32,709 nt of DNA from Rhodospirillales bacterium (GTDB taxonomy: Bacteria; Pseudomonadota; Gammaproteobacteria; Nevskiales; Nevskiaceae), in NCBI GenBank assembly GCA_903970615.1, contig CAJCJH010000046.1:1-32709 (forward strand), written 5' to 3'. Position numbers and translations under genes: made by a program. Below the pieces are notes generated by a model, which searched no databases, had not been told where the DNA came from, and saw only the letters and a list, made by a program, of their open reading frames with translations. Shown one piece after another: positions 14,917 to 23,448 of the stretch; the stretch's first letter is position 1; each line of letters begins with the position of its first letter.

Positions 14917-15873
14917 ATGACGGCAAAAATTTCCCTCGAACAATGGCGCGCGCTGATCGCCGTGGTCGATGCCGGCGGTTACGCGCAGGCCGCCGAAAAA
15001 CTGCACAAGACGCAATCCACCGTGACTTACGCCGTGCAGAAGCTGGAGTCGCTGCTCGGCGTAAAGGCTTTCGAGATTCAAGGCCGCAAGGCGGTGCTGT
15101 CGGCAGCGGGCAAGGTTTTGTATCGACGCGCACGCGCCTTGCTGGCCGAGGCCGAAGCGCTCGAATCGGCGGCGAGCGGCCTGGCGGCGGGCTGGGAAGC
15201 GGAACTGCGCGTCACGGCCGACATCATTTTCCCGACCTGGCTGTTGCTGCGCTGTTTCGCGCGCTTCGCCGAGGAGCGGCCGGAAACGCGCATCGATCTG
15301 CTGGAGTCTTCGCTCAGCGGCACCAACGAAGCGCTGCTGCGCGGCGATGTCGATCTCGTCATCACGCCGCAGATATTGCCGGGTTTCCTCGGCGATCTGC
15401 TGATGCAGCTGCGCTTCGATATCTTTGCGCACCCGCATCATCCGCTGCATCAACTCGGCCGTGAGCTGACGCATCACGATCTGCGCCGCCATCGGCAACT
15501 GGTGATCCGCGATTCCGGCAGTAGTCGCAAGCAGGACGCCGGCTGGCTCGGTGCCGAGCAGCGCTGGACCGTTTCAAACAAGGCCACTTCGATTCGCGCG
15601 GTCTGCATGGGCTTGGGCTTTGCCTGGTATCCAGAAGAAATGGTGCGCGAAGAAATCGGGCGCGGCGAACTCAAGCCGCTGCCGCTGCGCGAGGGCGCAA
15701 CGCGCATTGCGCCGCTGTACCTCGTGTTTGCCGATGCCGACTATGCCGGGCCCGGCGCGCGCAAGCTGGCGCAGATCATCCGCGAAGAAGTGGCGACGCT
15801 TTGCCAAGCGCGACAGGCACCTGCGACGAAGCCTGCGCGTCGCCGATCGCGCAAGCCGCTGCTAACGGCCTGA
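14917..15873 (+). CDS. LysR family transcriptional regulator
   Basis: A 318-residue regulator. The N-terminal winged helix-turn-helix is typical (LEQWRALIAVVDAGGYAQAA, KTQSTVTYAVQKLE at residues ~29-42), followed by the linker helix and a periplasmic-binding-protein-like effector domain (LRVTADIIFPTWLLL onward, SNKATSIRAVCMGLGFAWYPE near 230). The last ~20 residues are basic and extra to the core fold. It is divergent from rutE-yceI-pirin, the normal arrangement for a LysR regulator and its target. The effector is unknown. No strong ribosome site precedes the ATG. Confidence 0.95.
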   Translation: MTAKISLEQWRALIAVVDAGGYAQAAEKLHKTQSTVTYAVQKLESLLGVKAFEIQGRKAVLSAAGKVLYRRARALLAEAEALESAASGLAAGWEAELRVTADIIFPTWLLLRCFARFAEERPETRIDLLESSLSGTNEALLRGDVDLVITPQILPGFLGDLLMQLRFDIFAHPHHPLHQLGRELTHHDLRRHRQLVIRDSGSSRKQDAGWLGAEQRWTVSNKATSIRAVCMGLGFAWYPEEMVREEIGRGELKPLPLREGATRIAPLYLVFADADYAGPGARKLAQIIREEVATLCQARQAPATKPARRRSRKPLLTA

Positions 15874-15995
15874 TCGACAAGCTGATCCACTCAACCGAAA
15901 CGTGCGCGGTACAAGCCCGCGGCTGCGCGGCGAAGCCGAAAATCCGGCAGAATTTGTTCATTACCGGCTTGCTGAAAACGTCGGTTCACTCGTTC

Positions 15996-16000
15996 AGGAG
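15996..16000 (+). promoter_or_regulatory. Ribosome binding site that fixes a TTG start for the M61 peptidase
   Basis: AGGAG six bases before TTG at 16007. From that TTG the protein begins directly with a signal peptide, whereas the upstream in-frame ATG at 15902 has no ribosome site and would place 35 non-family residues before it. Confidence 0.75.
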
Positions 16001-16006
16001 AATCCC

Positions 16007-17932
16007 TTGAAGTCTGCATTTCATCGCCTCGCGTTCCTTTGGGCCGCGAGCTGTACGTTGTTGGCGCCAGCGCTGCATGCCGCGCCAATCGCCATGCCAG
16101 TGCTCGATACGCCATATCCCGGCCAATTGAGTTTGAGCGTCGATCTCAGCGATTCCGCGCGCAAGATTTTCCGCGTGAAAGAAACCATTCCGGTTTCTTC
16201 CGGCGAGCTGACGCTGTATTACCCGAAGTGGATTCCGGGCGAGCACGGGCCCACCGGCACCATCGACGGTGTCACCGGCCTCATCATCAGCGGCAATGGC
16301 CAGCGTATTGCGTGGCGCCGTGATCTGGAAGATATGTTCACGCTGCATCTGGAGGTTCCGGCCGGCGTCTCAGCGCTGGATATCGAATTCCAGTTTCTCT
16401 CGCCCACCGATGGCGGCGCGTTTGGCGGCAGCGTTTCCGCCACCAGCAAGATCGTCGATCTCGAATGGAATCAGGTGGCGTTTTATCCGGCCGGCTACAA
16501 CGCGCATGCGATCAAGATTCAGCCGAGCGTGAAGCTGCCTGCGGGCTGGGGTTTCGGCACGGCGCTAGAATCGATCGCCACGGCCAGCGATATCCTGCAA
16601 TTCAAGCCGGTGACGTTTGAAACGCTGGTGGATTCGCCGCTGATCGCCGGGATCAACTTCAAGCGCATCGATCTCGCGCCGGGCGCAAAAGTGCCGGTAC
16701 ATCTGGATATCGTCGCCGATCATCCGGGCGACCTGGTGTTGAAGGATGAGCAGATCAAGGTGCATCAAAATCTGGTGGTGCAGGCCAACGCGCTGTTCGG
16801 CTCGCATCATTACGATCATTACGATTTCCTGTTCACCTTGTCCGAAGACACCGGCCATTTCGGGCTGGAACATCATCAGTCCAGCGATGACCGCATTTTC
16901 TCCGCGTTCTTCACCGATCCGGATACGTTTCTTTCCGGCGGCGGACTGCTGCCGCACGAATACGTGCATTCCTGGAACGGCAAATTCCGCCGTCCGGCCG
17001 GACTTGCAACGCCGAACTACAACGTGCCGATGAAGGACGATCTGCTGTGGGTTTATGAAGGTCTCACCGAATATCTCGGGCAGGTGCTGACCGCGCGCTC
17101 CGGCATTTGCAGCACAGCGCAATACCGCGACGAACTCGCCGCAACCGCAGCACAGATGGACAAGCGCCCCGGCCGCACCTGGCGTCCGCTGCAGGACACC
17201 GCGGACGAAGCGCAGATTCTTTACGATTCGCCGACGGCGTGGTCGAACTGGCGGCGCGGCGTGGATTTTTATCCGGAAGGCGAACTGCTATGGCTTGATG
17301 TCGATACGACGATCCGCGAACTCTCGGCCGGCAAACGCTCGCTGGATGATTACATCAAACTCTTTTATGGCATCGACGACGGCGTGGTCGCGGTCGAGCC
17401 GTATACGTTCGAGGATGTGGTGGCGAAGCTGAACCAGGTGCAGCCGAACGACTGGGCCGCCTTCCTGCGCCAGCGCCTCGATTCCACCGATGCCGCCGCA
17501 CCGCTCGGTGGCCTCGCTCGCGGCGGCTGGACGCTGGCCTACACCGATACGCCGAGTGATTACTTCAAGGCCAACGAAAAGGTGCGCAAGCATCTCAATC
17601 TGATCTATTCGCTCGGCGTTGATATTGACACCGATGGCGATAGCACCGGCAAGTTGCGCGACGTGTTGTGGAACAGCCCCGCCTTCATCGCCGGCATGGC
17701 GCCGGGCATGAAAATTATCGCCGTCAACGGCGAGAAGTTCGATGCGGATCAGTTGAAGGCTGCGATCACCGCAGCTAAGGATGGCAAGGCGCCGATCGAA
17801 GTTTTAGTGCAGAACCTCGATACGTTCACGACCCTGAAAATCGACTATCACGAGGGTTTGAAGTATCCGCAATTGCAACGCTTGAGCGGTGTGCCGGATC
17901 GCATCGGCGAGATCGTCAAAGCGAAGAAATAA
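16007..17932 (+). CDS. M61 family metallopeptidase (glycyl aminopeptidase-like) with C-terminal PDZ-like domain
   Basis: A 641-residue exported zinc peptidase. The TTG start follows AGGAG, and residues 1-25 form a signal peptide (LLAPALHA). The N-terminal beta domain (to ~220) carries YYPKWIPGEHGPTG, a family hallmark. The catalytic domain has GLEHHQS (286-292), the zinc motif HEYVH at 317-321 and a third ligand Glu351 in WVYEGLTEYLG. A PDZ-like domain lies near the C-terminus (PAFIAGMAPGMKIIAVNG). M61 enzymes cut N-terminal Gly or Ala peptides. The stop codon is one base from the stop of the convergent hydrolase gene, leaving no room for a terminator between them. Confidence 0.94.
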   Translation: MKSAFHRLAFLWAASCTLLAPALHAAPIAMPVLDTPYPGQLSLSVDLSDSARKIFRVKETIPVSSGELTLYYPKWIPGEHGPTGTIDGVTGLIISGNGQRIAWRRDLEDMFTLHLEVPAGVSALDIEFQFLSPTDGGAFGGSVSATSKIVDLEWNQVAFYPAGYNAHAIKIQPSVKLPAGWGFGTALESIATASDILQFKPVTFETLVDSPLIAGINFKRIDLAPGAKVPVHLDIVADHPGDLVLKDEQIKVHQNLVVQANALFGSHHYDHYDFLFTLSEDTGHFGLEHHQSSDDRIFSAFFTDPDTFLSGGGLLPHEYVHSWNGKFRRPAGLATPNYNVPMKDDLLWVYEGLTEYLGQVLTARSGICSTAQYRDELAATAAQMDKRPGRTWRPLQDTADEAQILYDSPTAWSNWRRGVDFYPEGELLWLDVDTTIRELSAGKRSLDDYIKLFYGIDDGVVAVEPYTFEDVVAKLNQVQPNDWAAFLRQRLDSTDAAAPLGGLARGGWTLAYTDTPSDYFKANEKVRKHLNLIYSLGVDIDTDGDSTGKLRDVLWNSPAFIAGMAPGMKIIAVNGEKFDADQLKAAITAAKDGKAPIEVLVQNLDTFTTLKIDYHEGLKYPQLQRLSGVPDRIGEIVKAKK

Positions 17933-17933
17933 A

Positions 17934-19364
17934 TCAGCCTGGCTTGCGACGGCTGCGCGGCTTTGGTTGCGCAGCCGGTTGCATTTTGGCGCCGGATTTG
18001 ACGGCGTGCTTTACCGGTCGGGCCGGCGAGTCAGCCGAAGTTTTTCCGGACGCTTTCGCAAGACGCTGAGCGATTTGTTGGTAGATCACCGGATGATTCA
18101 GCAGCCGCATGTGATGCGCGGAATACAGCACGGCCGTATCGGCGTCCGCGAGTTGATGTGCAGTGCTGCTCGGCAGCCGCACCAAGCCATCGCCGACCAG
18201 CTTGCCGAGCCAGTGACTTTCCGACTCGCCGATGCTGCTGCCGATGAAGTGGTAGCGCGCGTTCGGCAGTCGTGTGATTTCACCGCGGCGATTCTCGAAC
18301 GAGGCATCGGCGTTGCTACCGCGCCAATCCGCGTGGCTGGTGTAGCCGTGGCGTAAGTCCTTGATGCCGAGGCTGCGCGCTTTCAGTAATCCGGCCCAGG
18401 GGCGGCTCAAGGCGAACAGGTCCATCGCCGCCGTGCCGAGATGCACCGCCTGTTCCAGCGGTGCGCCGAGATGCGGCGCGCCGAGGCAAATTACGTTCGA
18501 CACCTTGCGCGTCCATGCGGCTTTTTCGATCGCTGCGTAATGGCAGGCCGAGCGCGCAACGAGGCCGCCCATGCTGTGGCCGATCAGCACGATTTCGTTA
18601 AGCACGATTGGATAATTGGCGACAAGTTTGCCAATCAGCCGCGCGACGGCGCGGCCGTTCTGCGAAATGTGCAGGCCGCTGTTATAGCGCACATAGAACG
18701 GCGTGTAGCCCTGCTCTGCCGCGAGGCGTTCGCCATAAGGCCGCGTGTCGCTCGCATCCGGCTCGGCATAACTGCGCCATGAGTGTTCGTTGCAGCAGAG
18801 TCCGTGCAGGAAGATCACCATGCGCGGAGTGATGCGTGGCTGCGCGGCGGCGATGGCCTCCGCATCGAGTTCGATTGCCGCGCCCTGATGATAAAAACCC
18901 AGCCGCACCGATAGCGGATTGCGCTGCGCCGCGATGAAGTCGCCGAAAGCGCCGTTGATTGCGCTCAGCACATTGTCGCGCAGCACGCTTGGCGCGTCGG
19001 CAACCGTATCGCTACGCTTATCGTTACTGGTATCGCTGGGTGCGGGCAGGGCGGCCATCTGCGGCGCCAGCATTTTCTCGGCGCGCTTCAGCGCCAGTGC
19101 GGCCAGCCCGAAGGCGAGCGAGCCCGTGGCGCGCACAGTTTTGTAAACGCCATCGGTAATGCCGTCGTGGATCATGCGCGTCGGCTGGCTGCCCAGATTG
19201 GCGACCGGCGCCTGTTCGAGGCGATCGAATGGAATATCCGAAATCGCGCGATGGAATTCGTGGATGCGTAGCGTCAGTTGATTGAACACGCTGCCTGCGA
19301 ATTCCACGCCACCGCGCGTCTGCGCGAGCGGATATGGCTGCCGGCTGCGCGACTTTTTCGTCAT
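17934..19364 (-). CDS. Lipase-like alpha/beta hydrolase
   Basis: A 476-residue alpha/beta-hydrolase. The oxyanion region is HGLCCNEHSW (187-196) and the nucleophile is Ser264 in GHSMGG; ICLGAPHLGAP follows, as in PGAP1/lipase-class esterases. The likely catalytic His is in YSAHHMRLLNHP near the C-terminus. Residues ~1-150 are a variable helical region (FNQLTLRIHEFHRAI, YKTVRATGSLAFGLA) of unknown role. The C-terminus is a Lys/Arg/Pro/Ala-rich tail. The frame is open far upstream (to 20027), but that part is antisense to the next gene. The ATG at 19364 is my choice; one at 19382 is possible. There is no clear signal peptide, so a cytoplasmic location is likely. The substrate is unknown. Confidence 0.87.
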   Translation of the reverse strand: MTKKSRSRQPYPLAQTRGGVEFAGSVFNQLTLRIHEFHRAISDIPFDRLEQAPVANLGSQPTRMIHDGITDGVYKTVRATGSLAFGLAALALKRAEKMLAPQMAALPAPSDTSNDKRSDTVADAPSVLRDNVLSAINGAFGDFIAAQRNPLSVRLGFYHQGAAIELDAEAIAAAQPRITPRMVIFLHGLCCNEHSWRSYAEPDASDTRPYGERLAAEQGYTPFYVRYNSGLHISQNGRAVARLIGKLVANYPIVLNEIVLIGHSMGGLVARSACHYAAIEKAAWTRKVSNVICLGAPHLGAPLEQAVHLGTAAMDLFALSRPWAGLLKARSLGIKDLRHGYTSHADWRGSNADASFENRRGEITRLPNARYHFIGSSIGESESHWLGKLVGDGLVRLPSSTAHQLADADTAVLYSAHHMRLLNHPVIYQQIAQRLAKASGKTSADSPARPVKHAVKSGAKMQPAAQPKPRSRRKPG

Positions 19365-19565
19365 TGGAATTCGGGCTCGCATCGATTTATCAACCAGCAT
19401 AAGCCTGTGAGGATTTTTTCGTATTCGCTGCTGCGTCGCCGGCGCTGCGTTGGGCACTCGACGATTGCCGGCGAGCGAGTTGCAGCGGCCGCTGATCCGT
19501 GCCTGTTCAACAATCGGCCTGCGAATTGCATCGTCTCGAATGAACTGTTCATCAGGAGACGCGCC

Positions 19566-20273
19566 ATGCTGAATTCGCCCGGCTTCGCACAACCCGATTT
19601 CGCACGCATCGGCCCGCACGCGCTGGAGCACAAGGATCTGCTCTTCCTGTTCGAGCATTTTCCGGCGCCGGGAGTCGATGCGGTGGCCGCCGCGCAGGCG
19701 GTGATGGAACAGCCGAACACGCTCGAATCGCTGCTGGAAAGTTCCTACGTCTACGCGGCGATGTCGGACAAAAGCGCGTTGTGGATCGACATCTCGCCGA
19801 AGCTCTATTTCAATGTGCTGCTGCGGCGCGTGCTGCGTGGACAGCGCGATAGTGCGGAGCGCCGCACGATTCATTATCTCGCCAACCTGCTCGGTCTTTT
19901 CACCAGCGCCGATCGCCTGCATCAAGTGCAGGACGGCAGCGGTGAAGCGGCTTACGATTATCTGGTCGATCTGATGCAGGCGGCTGCGGAAGCGAATGCC
20001 GAGCGCCGCTTTCTGGTGATTTCGCACATCGGCAATTACGCGCTGTATCTGGCCGGTTTATGTGCGCCGTGGATCGAGCATCGCTATCGCTATTTCAAAC
20101 GGCCGTTAACGCTCGATTATTACTGCGCGATGTCGCGCACCCATTTCGCATCCGCCGCCAAGCACGATCTTTCGCAAGCCTTCGGTCTGCGGCCGGTGTT
20201 CGCACAACTGGCCACGCGCTTCGATTATTACCGCGGTGGACTGGAGCAGATGGCGGCGCAGCATTTGCATTGA
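19566..20273 (+). CDS. Protein of unknown function, 235 aa
   Basis: I do not recognise the family. The start is well supported: AGGAGA lies 6 bases before ATG at 19566, and a longer frame to 19278 runs antisense into the hydrolase gene. The protein is soluble, with no signal peptide or lasting hydrophobic span, and appears mostly helical. Notable segments are a polar N-terminus rich in Phe/Pro, LWIDISPKLYFNVLLRR, RFLVISHIGNYALYLAGL (about 145-165), and a Tyr/Arg-rich part (RYRYFKRPLTLDYY) near residue 175. Codon use and GC match neighbours, so recent transfer is not suggested. It is divergent from the lipase-like gene across 201 bases. Confidence 0.82.
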   Translation: MLNSPGFAQPDFARIGPHALEHKDLLFLFEHFPAPGVDAVAAAQAVMEQPNTLESLLESSYVYAAMSDKSALWIDISPKLYFNVLLRRVLRGQRDSAERRTIHYLANLLGLFTSADRLHQVQDGSGEAAYDYLVDLMQAAAEANAERRFLVISHIGNYALYLAGLCAPWIEHRYRYFKRPLTLDYYCAMSRTHFASAAKHDLSQAFGLRPVFAQLATRFDYYRGGLEQMAAQHLH

Positions 20274-20320
20274 GCACGCCAGCTCATTGGCAGTTTAGTT
20301 ATGGATTTATAGATTTGCTG

Positions 20321-21325
20321 CTAAGGCGTTTTAGCGGTCTCGCTGACCAGGCTATCGCGGAAGTGCAGGTAATTTTCCGCGCTGCGTTCAGGCGCTTCCA
20401 GCATCGGCAGATGGCCGGTGTTCGGCATGATCGATATACGCGAATTCGGCAGCAGTTGGTGCAGAATTTCCGCACCGGAAGGGTCCAGCACGCGATCGCC
20501 CGCGCCCCAGACGATCAGCGTCGGCGTGGCCAGTCCTTTGAGGCTGGCTTCGAGCGGATGCTGTTCGAGGTCTTCGCGCAATTCGCCGAATATCCTGAGG
20601 TTGAGCGCGTAGTCGCGCGCCTGCCGCTTTGCCAGAATATTCATTACCGCGCCAGGAATATACGGCGGATGTACGAACACGAAATGTTCGACTTCGCGGA
20701 ACTGCGCGGCGTTGGCGGCGAAGATCGGCACACGCTCGCCCTGCTTGATCCGCTTGAACATCTCGCTCGGCGAACCGCCGGCAATGCCGCCCGGATCGAG
20801 CAGCCACAGACTGTCGATCTGCTGTGGATAGGCTTCGGCATACGCCGCGCTGATCCAGCCGCCCATGGAGTTGCCGCCGAGATCGAAGTGATCCAGATGC
20901 AGTGCGGCGACGATCGCCGCGACCGAGCGCACCTGATCTGCAATGTGATAGCTGGCGTCGGCTAGCTTGCTGCTTTCGCCGAAGCCCGGCAGGTCGATGG
21001 CGATAACGCGATAACGCGGCGTCAGGAAATGGGCGACGCGCGTCCAGTTATCCTTGTCTGCACCCACGCCGTGCAGCAGCAGCAAGGTCTGTGTTGCTTC
21101 ACCCGCTGCGATTGCGGTCGGGCCGCCTTCGAGATAGGCGATACGCAGCGCCGGGCTGGTGTCGGTGGCGCCGAGATCGAGCTCCTTGCGTTCCAGACCG
21201 GAGCGCACCCGCTCGATGTGGAAAGCGACTTCCGCGACCTGTTCGGGGAACAGGAAATACAGCGCGCCAAAGCTGAAAATGATTGCCAGAACGACCGCGG
21301 CGATGCCGCGTAATAAGTGTTGCAT
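20321..21325 (-). CDS. Membrane-anchored alpha/beta hydrolase
   Basis: A 334-residue hydrolase with an N-terminal membrane anchor (residues ~4-26, IAAVVLAIIFSFGALYFLF). The fold elements are HGVGADKDNW (85-94), DLPGFGES (111-118), nucleophile Ser153 in GGNSMGGW, Asp277 in WGAGDRVLD and His305 in NTGHLPMLE, a full triad. It resembles the esterase/monoacylglycerol-lipase-like group with a short N-terminal helix; the substrate is unknown. The ATG at 21325 follows GGGAG; an upstream in-frame start at 21445 would bury the anchor. It is the last gene in a minus-strand run with tesB, 166 bases after it, so it may have its own promoter. Confidence 0.93.
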   Translation of the reverse strand: MQHLLRGIAAVVLAIIFSFGALYFLFPEQVAEVAFHIERVRSGLERKELDLGATDTSPALRIAYLEGGPTAIAAGEATQTLLLLHGVGADKDNWTRVAHFLTPRYRVIAIDLPGFGESSKLADASYHIADQVRSVAAIVAALHLDHFDLGGNSMGGWISAAYAEAYPQQIDSLWLLDPGGIAGGSPSEMFKRIKQGERVPIFAANAAQFREVEHFVFVHPPYIPGAVMNILAKRQARDYALNLRIFGELREDLEQHPLEASLKGLATPTLIVWGAGDRVLDPSGAEILHQLLPNSRISIMPNTGHLPMLEAPERSAENYLHFRDSLVSETAKTP

Positions 21326-21491
21326 GAGACTCCCGTGACTGATCCCCGCTACCGTCTGCGCGCCTCGCGGGAGCGGTATTGTAGCGGTTGCCCGCGCTGA
21401 AAATTGCAGCGGGAAATTACAGCAAGGGTTCGATATGCCATTCAACCGTGAAGTCTTTCATCGCTTCGATTGGCACGCGGATCGAGACCAG

Positions 21492-22367
21492 TCAGCGCGG
21501 CTGACGCCGCCGCATCAGGTTTTCCTGCGCAACGCTGGCAATGAGCTTGCCATCGCGCGAAAAAATCTGCCCGCGCGACAGGCCGCGTGCGCCTTGCGCG
21601 GAAGGCGAATCCATCGCGTACAGCAGCCAGTCATCGGCGCGGATTTCACGATGAAACCACAATGCGTGATCGATACTGGCAACGGCGGCATCGTCCTGCA
21701 GGAACGACATTCGATGCGGCATCAAAGCGGTTGAAAGCAGATTGAAATCGCTCGCGTAGGCCAGCAGGCTGCGATGCAGATGCGGATCGTCCGGCATGCG
21801 CCCCGCCGCGCGGAACCAGATGTATTGCTGCGGCGGTTGCGGCTCTGGCTGCAGCGGATTCCACGGCAATACCACGCGGAACTCGATCGCCAGCTGGCGC
21901 GTCAAGGCCTCGCGCCGGCGCTGCTGCTGATCCGCCGGCAACAGCGCCAGCCATTCCAGCGCCTGTTCCACATAATCGCGCAAGGTTTCCGGCGGCGGCA
22001 CATCGGGCATTCGGGACTGATGTTCGGGGCCATCTTCGGGCGACTGGAACGAGGCGATCATCGACAGGATCGGCTCGCCGTGCTGGATTGCCTGCACGCG
22101 CCGTGCGGAGAAATGGTGGCCATCGCGGATGCGATCGACTTCGTAAACGATCGGCAATTCCATATCGCCCGGCCGCAAAAAATATGCATGCAGCGAATGC
22201 GGCACGCTGCCTTCGACCGTGCGCGTCGCCGCCACCAGCGCCTGGCCGATCACTTGTCCGCCGAATACGCTTTTGCCGCCGAGATCGCGCGACTGGCCGC
22301 GAAACAGGTTCACTTCCAGCGGTTCGAGATCGAGCAATGCGACGAGGTCTTGCAGCGAGCGATTCAT
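21492..22367 (-). CDS. tesB: Acyl-CoA thioesterase II
   Basis: A 291-residue double-hotdog thioesterase that hydrolyses acyl-CoA to free fatty acid and CoA in the cytoplasm. Hallmarks: LEVNLFRGQS, VFGGQVIGQAL near residue 35, HSLHAYFLRPGD near 58, and ASDFNLLSTALMPH. The catalytic residues align with E. coli TesB Asp204, Thr228 and Gln278 at a constant offset of three: Asp207, Ser231 and Gln281. The Thr-to-Ser change is conservative. The ATG at 22367 matches the family start (MNRSLQDLVALLDLE). It lies 72 bases after the PRMT-like gene on the same strand. Confidence 0.96.
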   Translation of the reverse strand: MNRSLQDLVALLDLEPLEVNLFRGQSRDLGGKSVFGGQVIGQALVAATRTVEGSVPHSLHAYFLRPGDMELPIVYEVDRIRDGHHFSARRVQAIQHGEPILSMIASFQSPEDGPEHQSRMPDVPPPETLRDYVEQALEWLALLPADQQQRRREALTRQLAIEFRVVLPWNPLQPEPQPPQQYIWFRAAGRMPDDPHLHRSLLAYASDFNLLSTALMPHRMSFLQDDAAVASIDHALWFHREIRADDWLLYAMDSPSAQGARGLSRGQIFSRDGKLIASVAQENLMRRRQPR

Positions 22368-22439
22368 GTTCGATTCCGAAAATGCGAGTGACGCAGTATT
22401 CAATAAATGCTGCGCGGGCTGCAGTGACCGTAGCGGTTT

Positions 22440-23384
22440 TTACAGCCGGCCGCGCAGCGAATCGAGCGCTTGCAGCTGGCTGCGTTTGCCACCGCGCACG
22501 CGCGCCGCCTGCCACTGCAAACGCACGCCAACGCTGGGCCGCGTATCGGATTTGAGTTGCAGCTCGATCAGGTCGCCAGCAGCGAGCGTGATCGGTGCGA
22601 GCAGCGGCAGGTAGATTTGCTGCCAGTGCGTTGGCGCGGCATCCGGCGCGGTCGAAAGGCGATTGCCCTGCAGCCATTCGACTTCCCACCACAAGGCGAA
22701 GCCGTGAATCGTCGGCGAGTTCAGCCCGGTTGCCGGCCACTGCAGTGTTGCGTTGCGGCGACTGTCCGGCGCGTCGCCGCTGGTCTTGAATTCGAGTGAA
22801 TCCCAGCATTTACTGGCACCTGCGAGGTCCGCGACATCGATGTCCTTCACATACATATTGTTCAGCGACAAACTCCGCGCGGCATCGAGGTCGAGCTGAA
22901 AGCCGATGTCACCCCAGATATCGATTTCGTTTTGCAGGCGCGGGCTGCTCACGGGCGCTGCAAATTGCTGCAAGGCGGAAGGAATCATCAGTCCGCGCGG
23001 CTTCAGAAAGCGCCGCGCATCGACCAGCGATTCGAGCAGGTTTTCTTCGAGCGCAAAATTCCCCAGCGTTTCCGAAATCACCAGGTCGGCTTTCTGCAGA
23101 CCGCGCACCTCCGCCGAATGTGCCTGGATGAAGTCGAGGCCGTCGATGCCATTGCTTTGCGCCAGTTGCTGCGCGAGTTGAATCGCGTCGGTGTATTCGA
23201 TCAGCGTGCAGTGCTTCGCGCCGAGCCGTCGCGCGAGAAAACTCAAAAAACCGGTGCCGGCGCCGACATCGATCACGCGGCAGTTCGGGCCGATTCGGGC
23301 GATCGCATCTTTCAGCGCCGCATGCAGCCCGCGATTGCGCGCGGCATCGCCGAGCAGTTTTCGATGTAGCTCGATCTCGCTCAT
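22440..23384 (-). CDS. PRMT-like class I SAM-dependent methyltransferase
   Basis: A 314-residue enzyme with protein-arginine-methyltransferase features. SAM site: VIDVGAGTG at residues 37-45 and acidic Glu63 (TLIEYTD). Double-E loop: SETLGNFALEEN, with Glu105 and Glu114 nine residues apart, the same spacing as in eukaryotic PRMT1. THW loop: STAPDAAPTHWQQ, with THW at 252-254, closely like the PRMT pattern STSP...YTHWKQ. The C-terminal half is beta-rich, as the PRMT barrel. The protein substrate is unknown; small-molecule guanidino methylation is also possible. It lies between opgD (64 bases) and tesB on the minus strand. The fold call is strong; arginine methylation itself is inferred. Confidence 0.88.
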   Translation of the reverse strand: MSEIELHRKLLGDAARNRGLHAALKDAIARIGPNCRVIDVGAGTGFLSFLARRLGAKHCTLIEYTDAIQLAQQLAQSNGIDGLDFIQAHSAEVRGLQKADLVISETLGNFALEENLLESLVDARRFLKPRGLMIPSALQQFAAPVSSPRLQNEIDIWGDIGFQLDLDAARSLSLNNMYVKDIDVADLAGASKCWDSLEFKTSGDAPDSRRNATLQWPATGLNSPTIHGFALWWEVEWLQGNRLSTAPDAAPTHWQQIYLPLLAPITLAAGDLIELQLKSDTRPSVGVRLQWQAARVRGGKRSQLQALDSLRGRL

Positions 23385-23448
23385 CGGCCGCGATCAGCGC
23401 TGCACAGACGGTGGCTGAAAAAAGAATACGGTGAGATGTTCAGAGCTT

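Noticed and set aside
19365-20027. N-terminal extension of the lipase-like hydrolase to 20027
   Set aside because: The extension is exactly antisense to the 19566-20273 gene, which has a strong ribosome site, and shows no hydrolase-family sequence.
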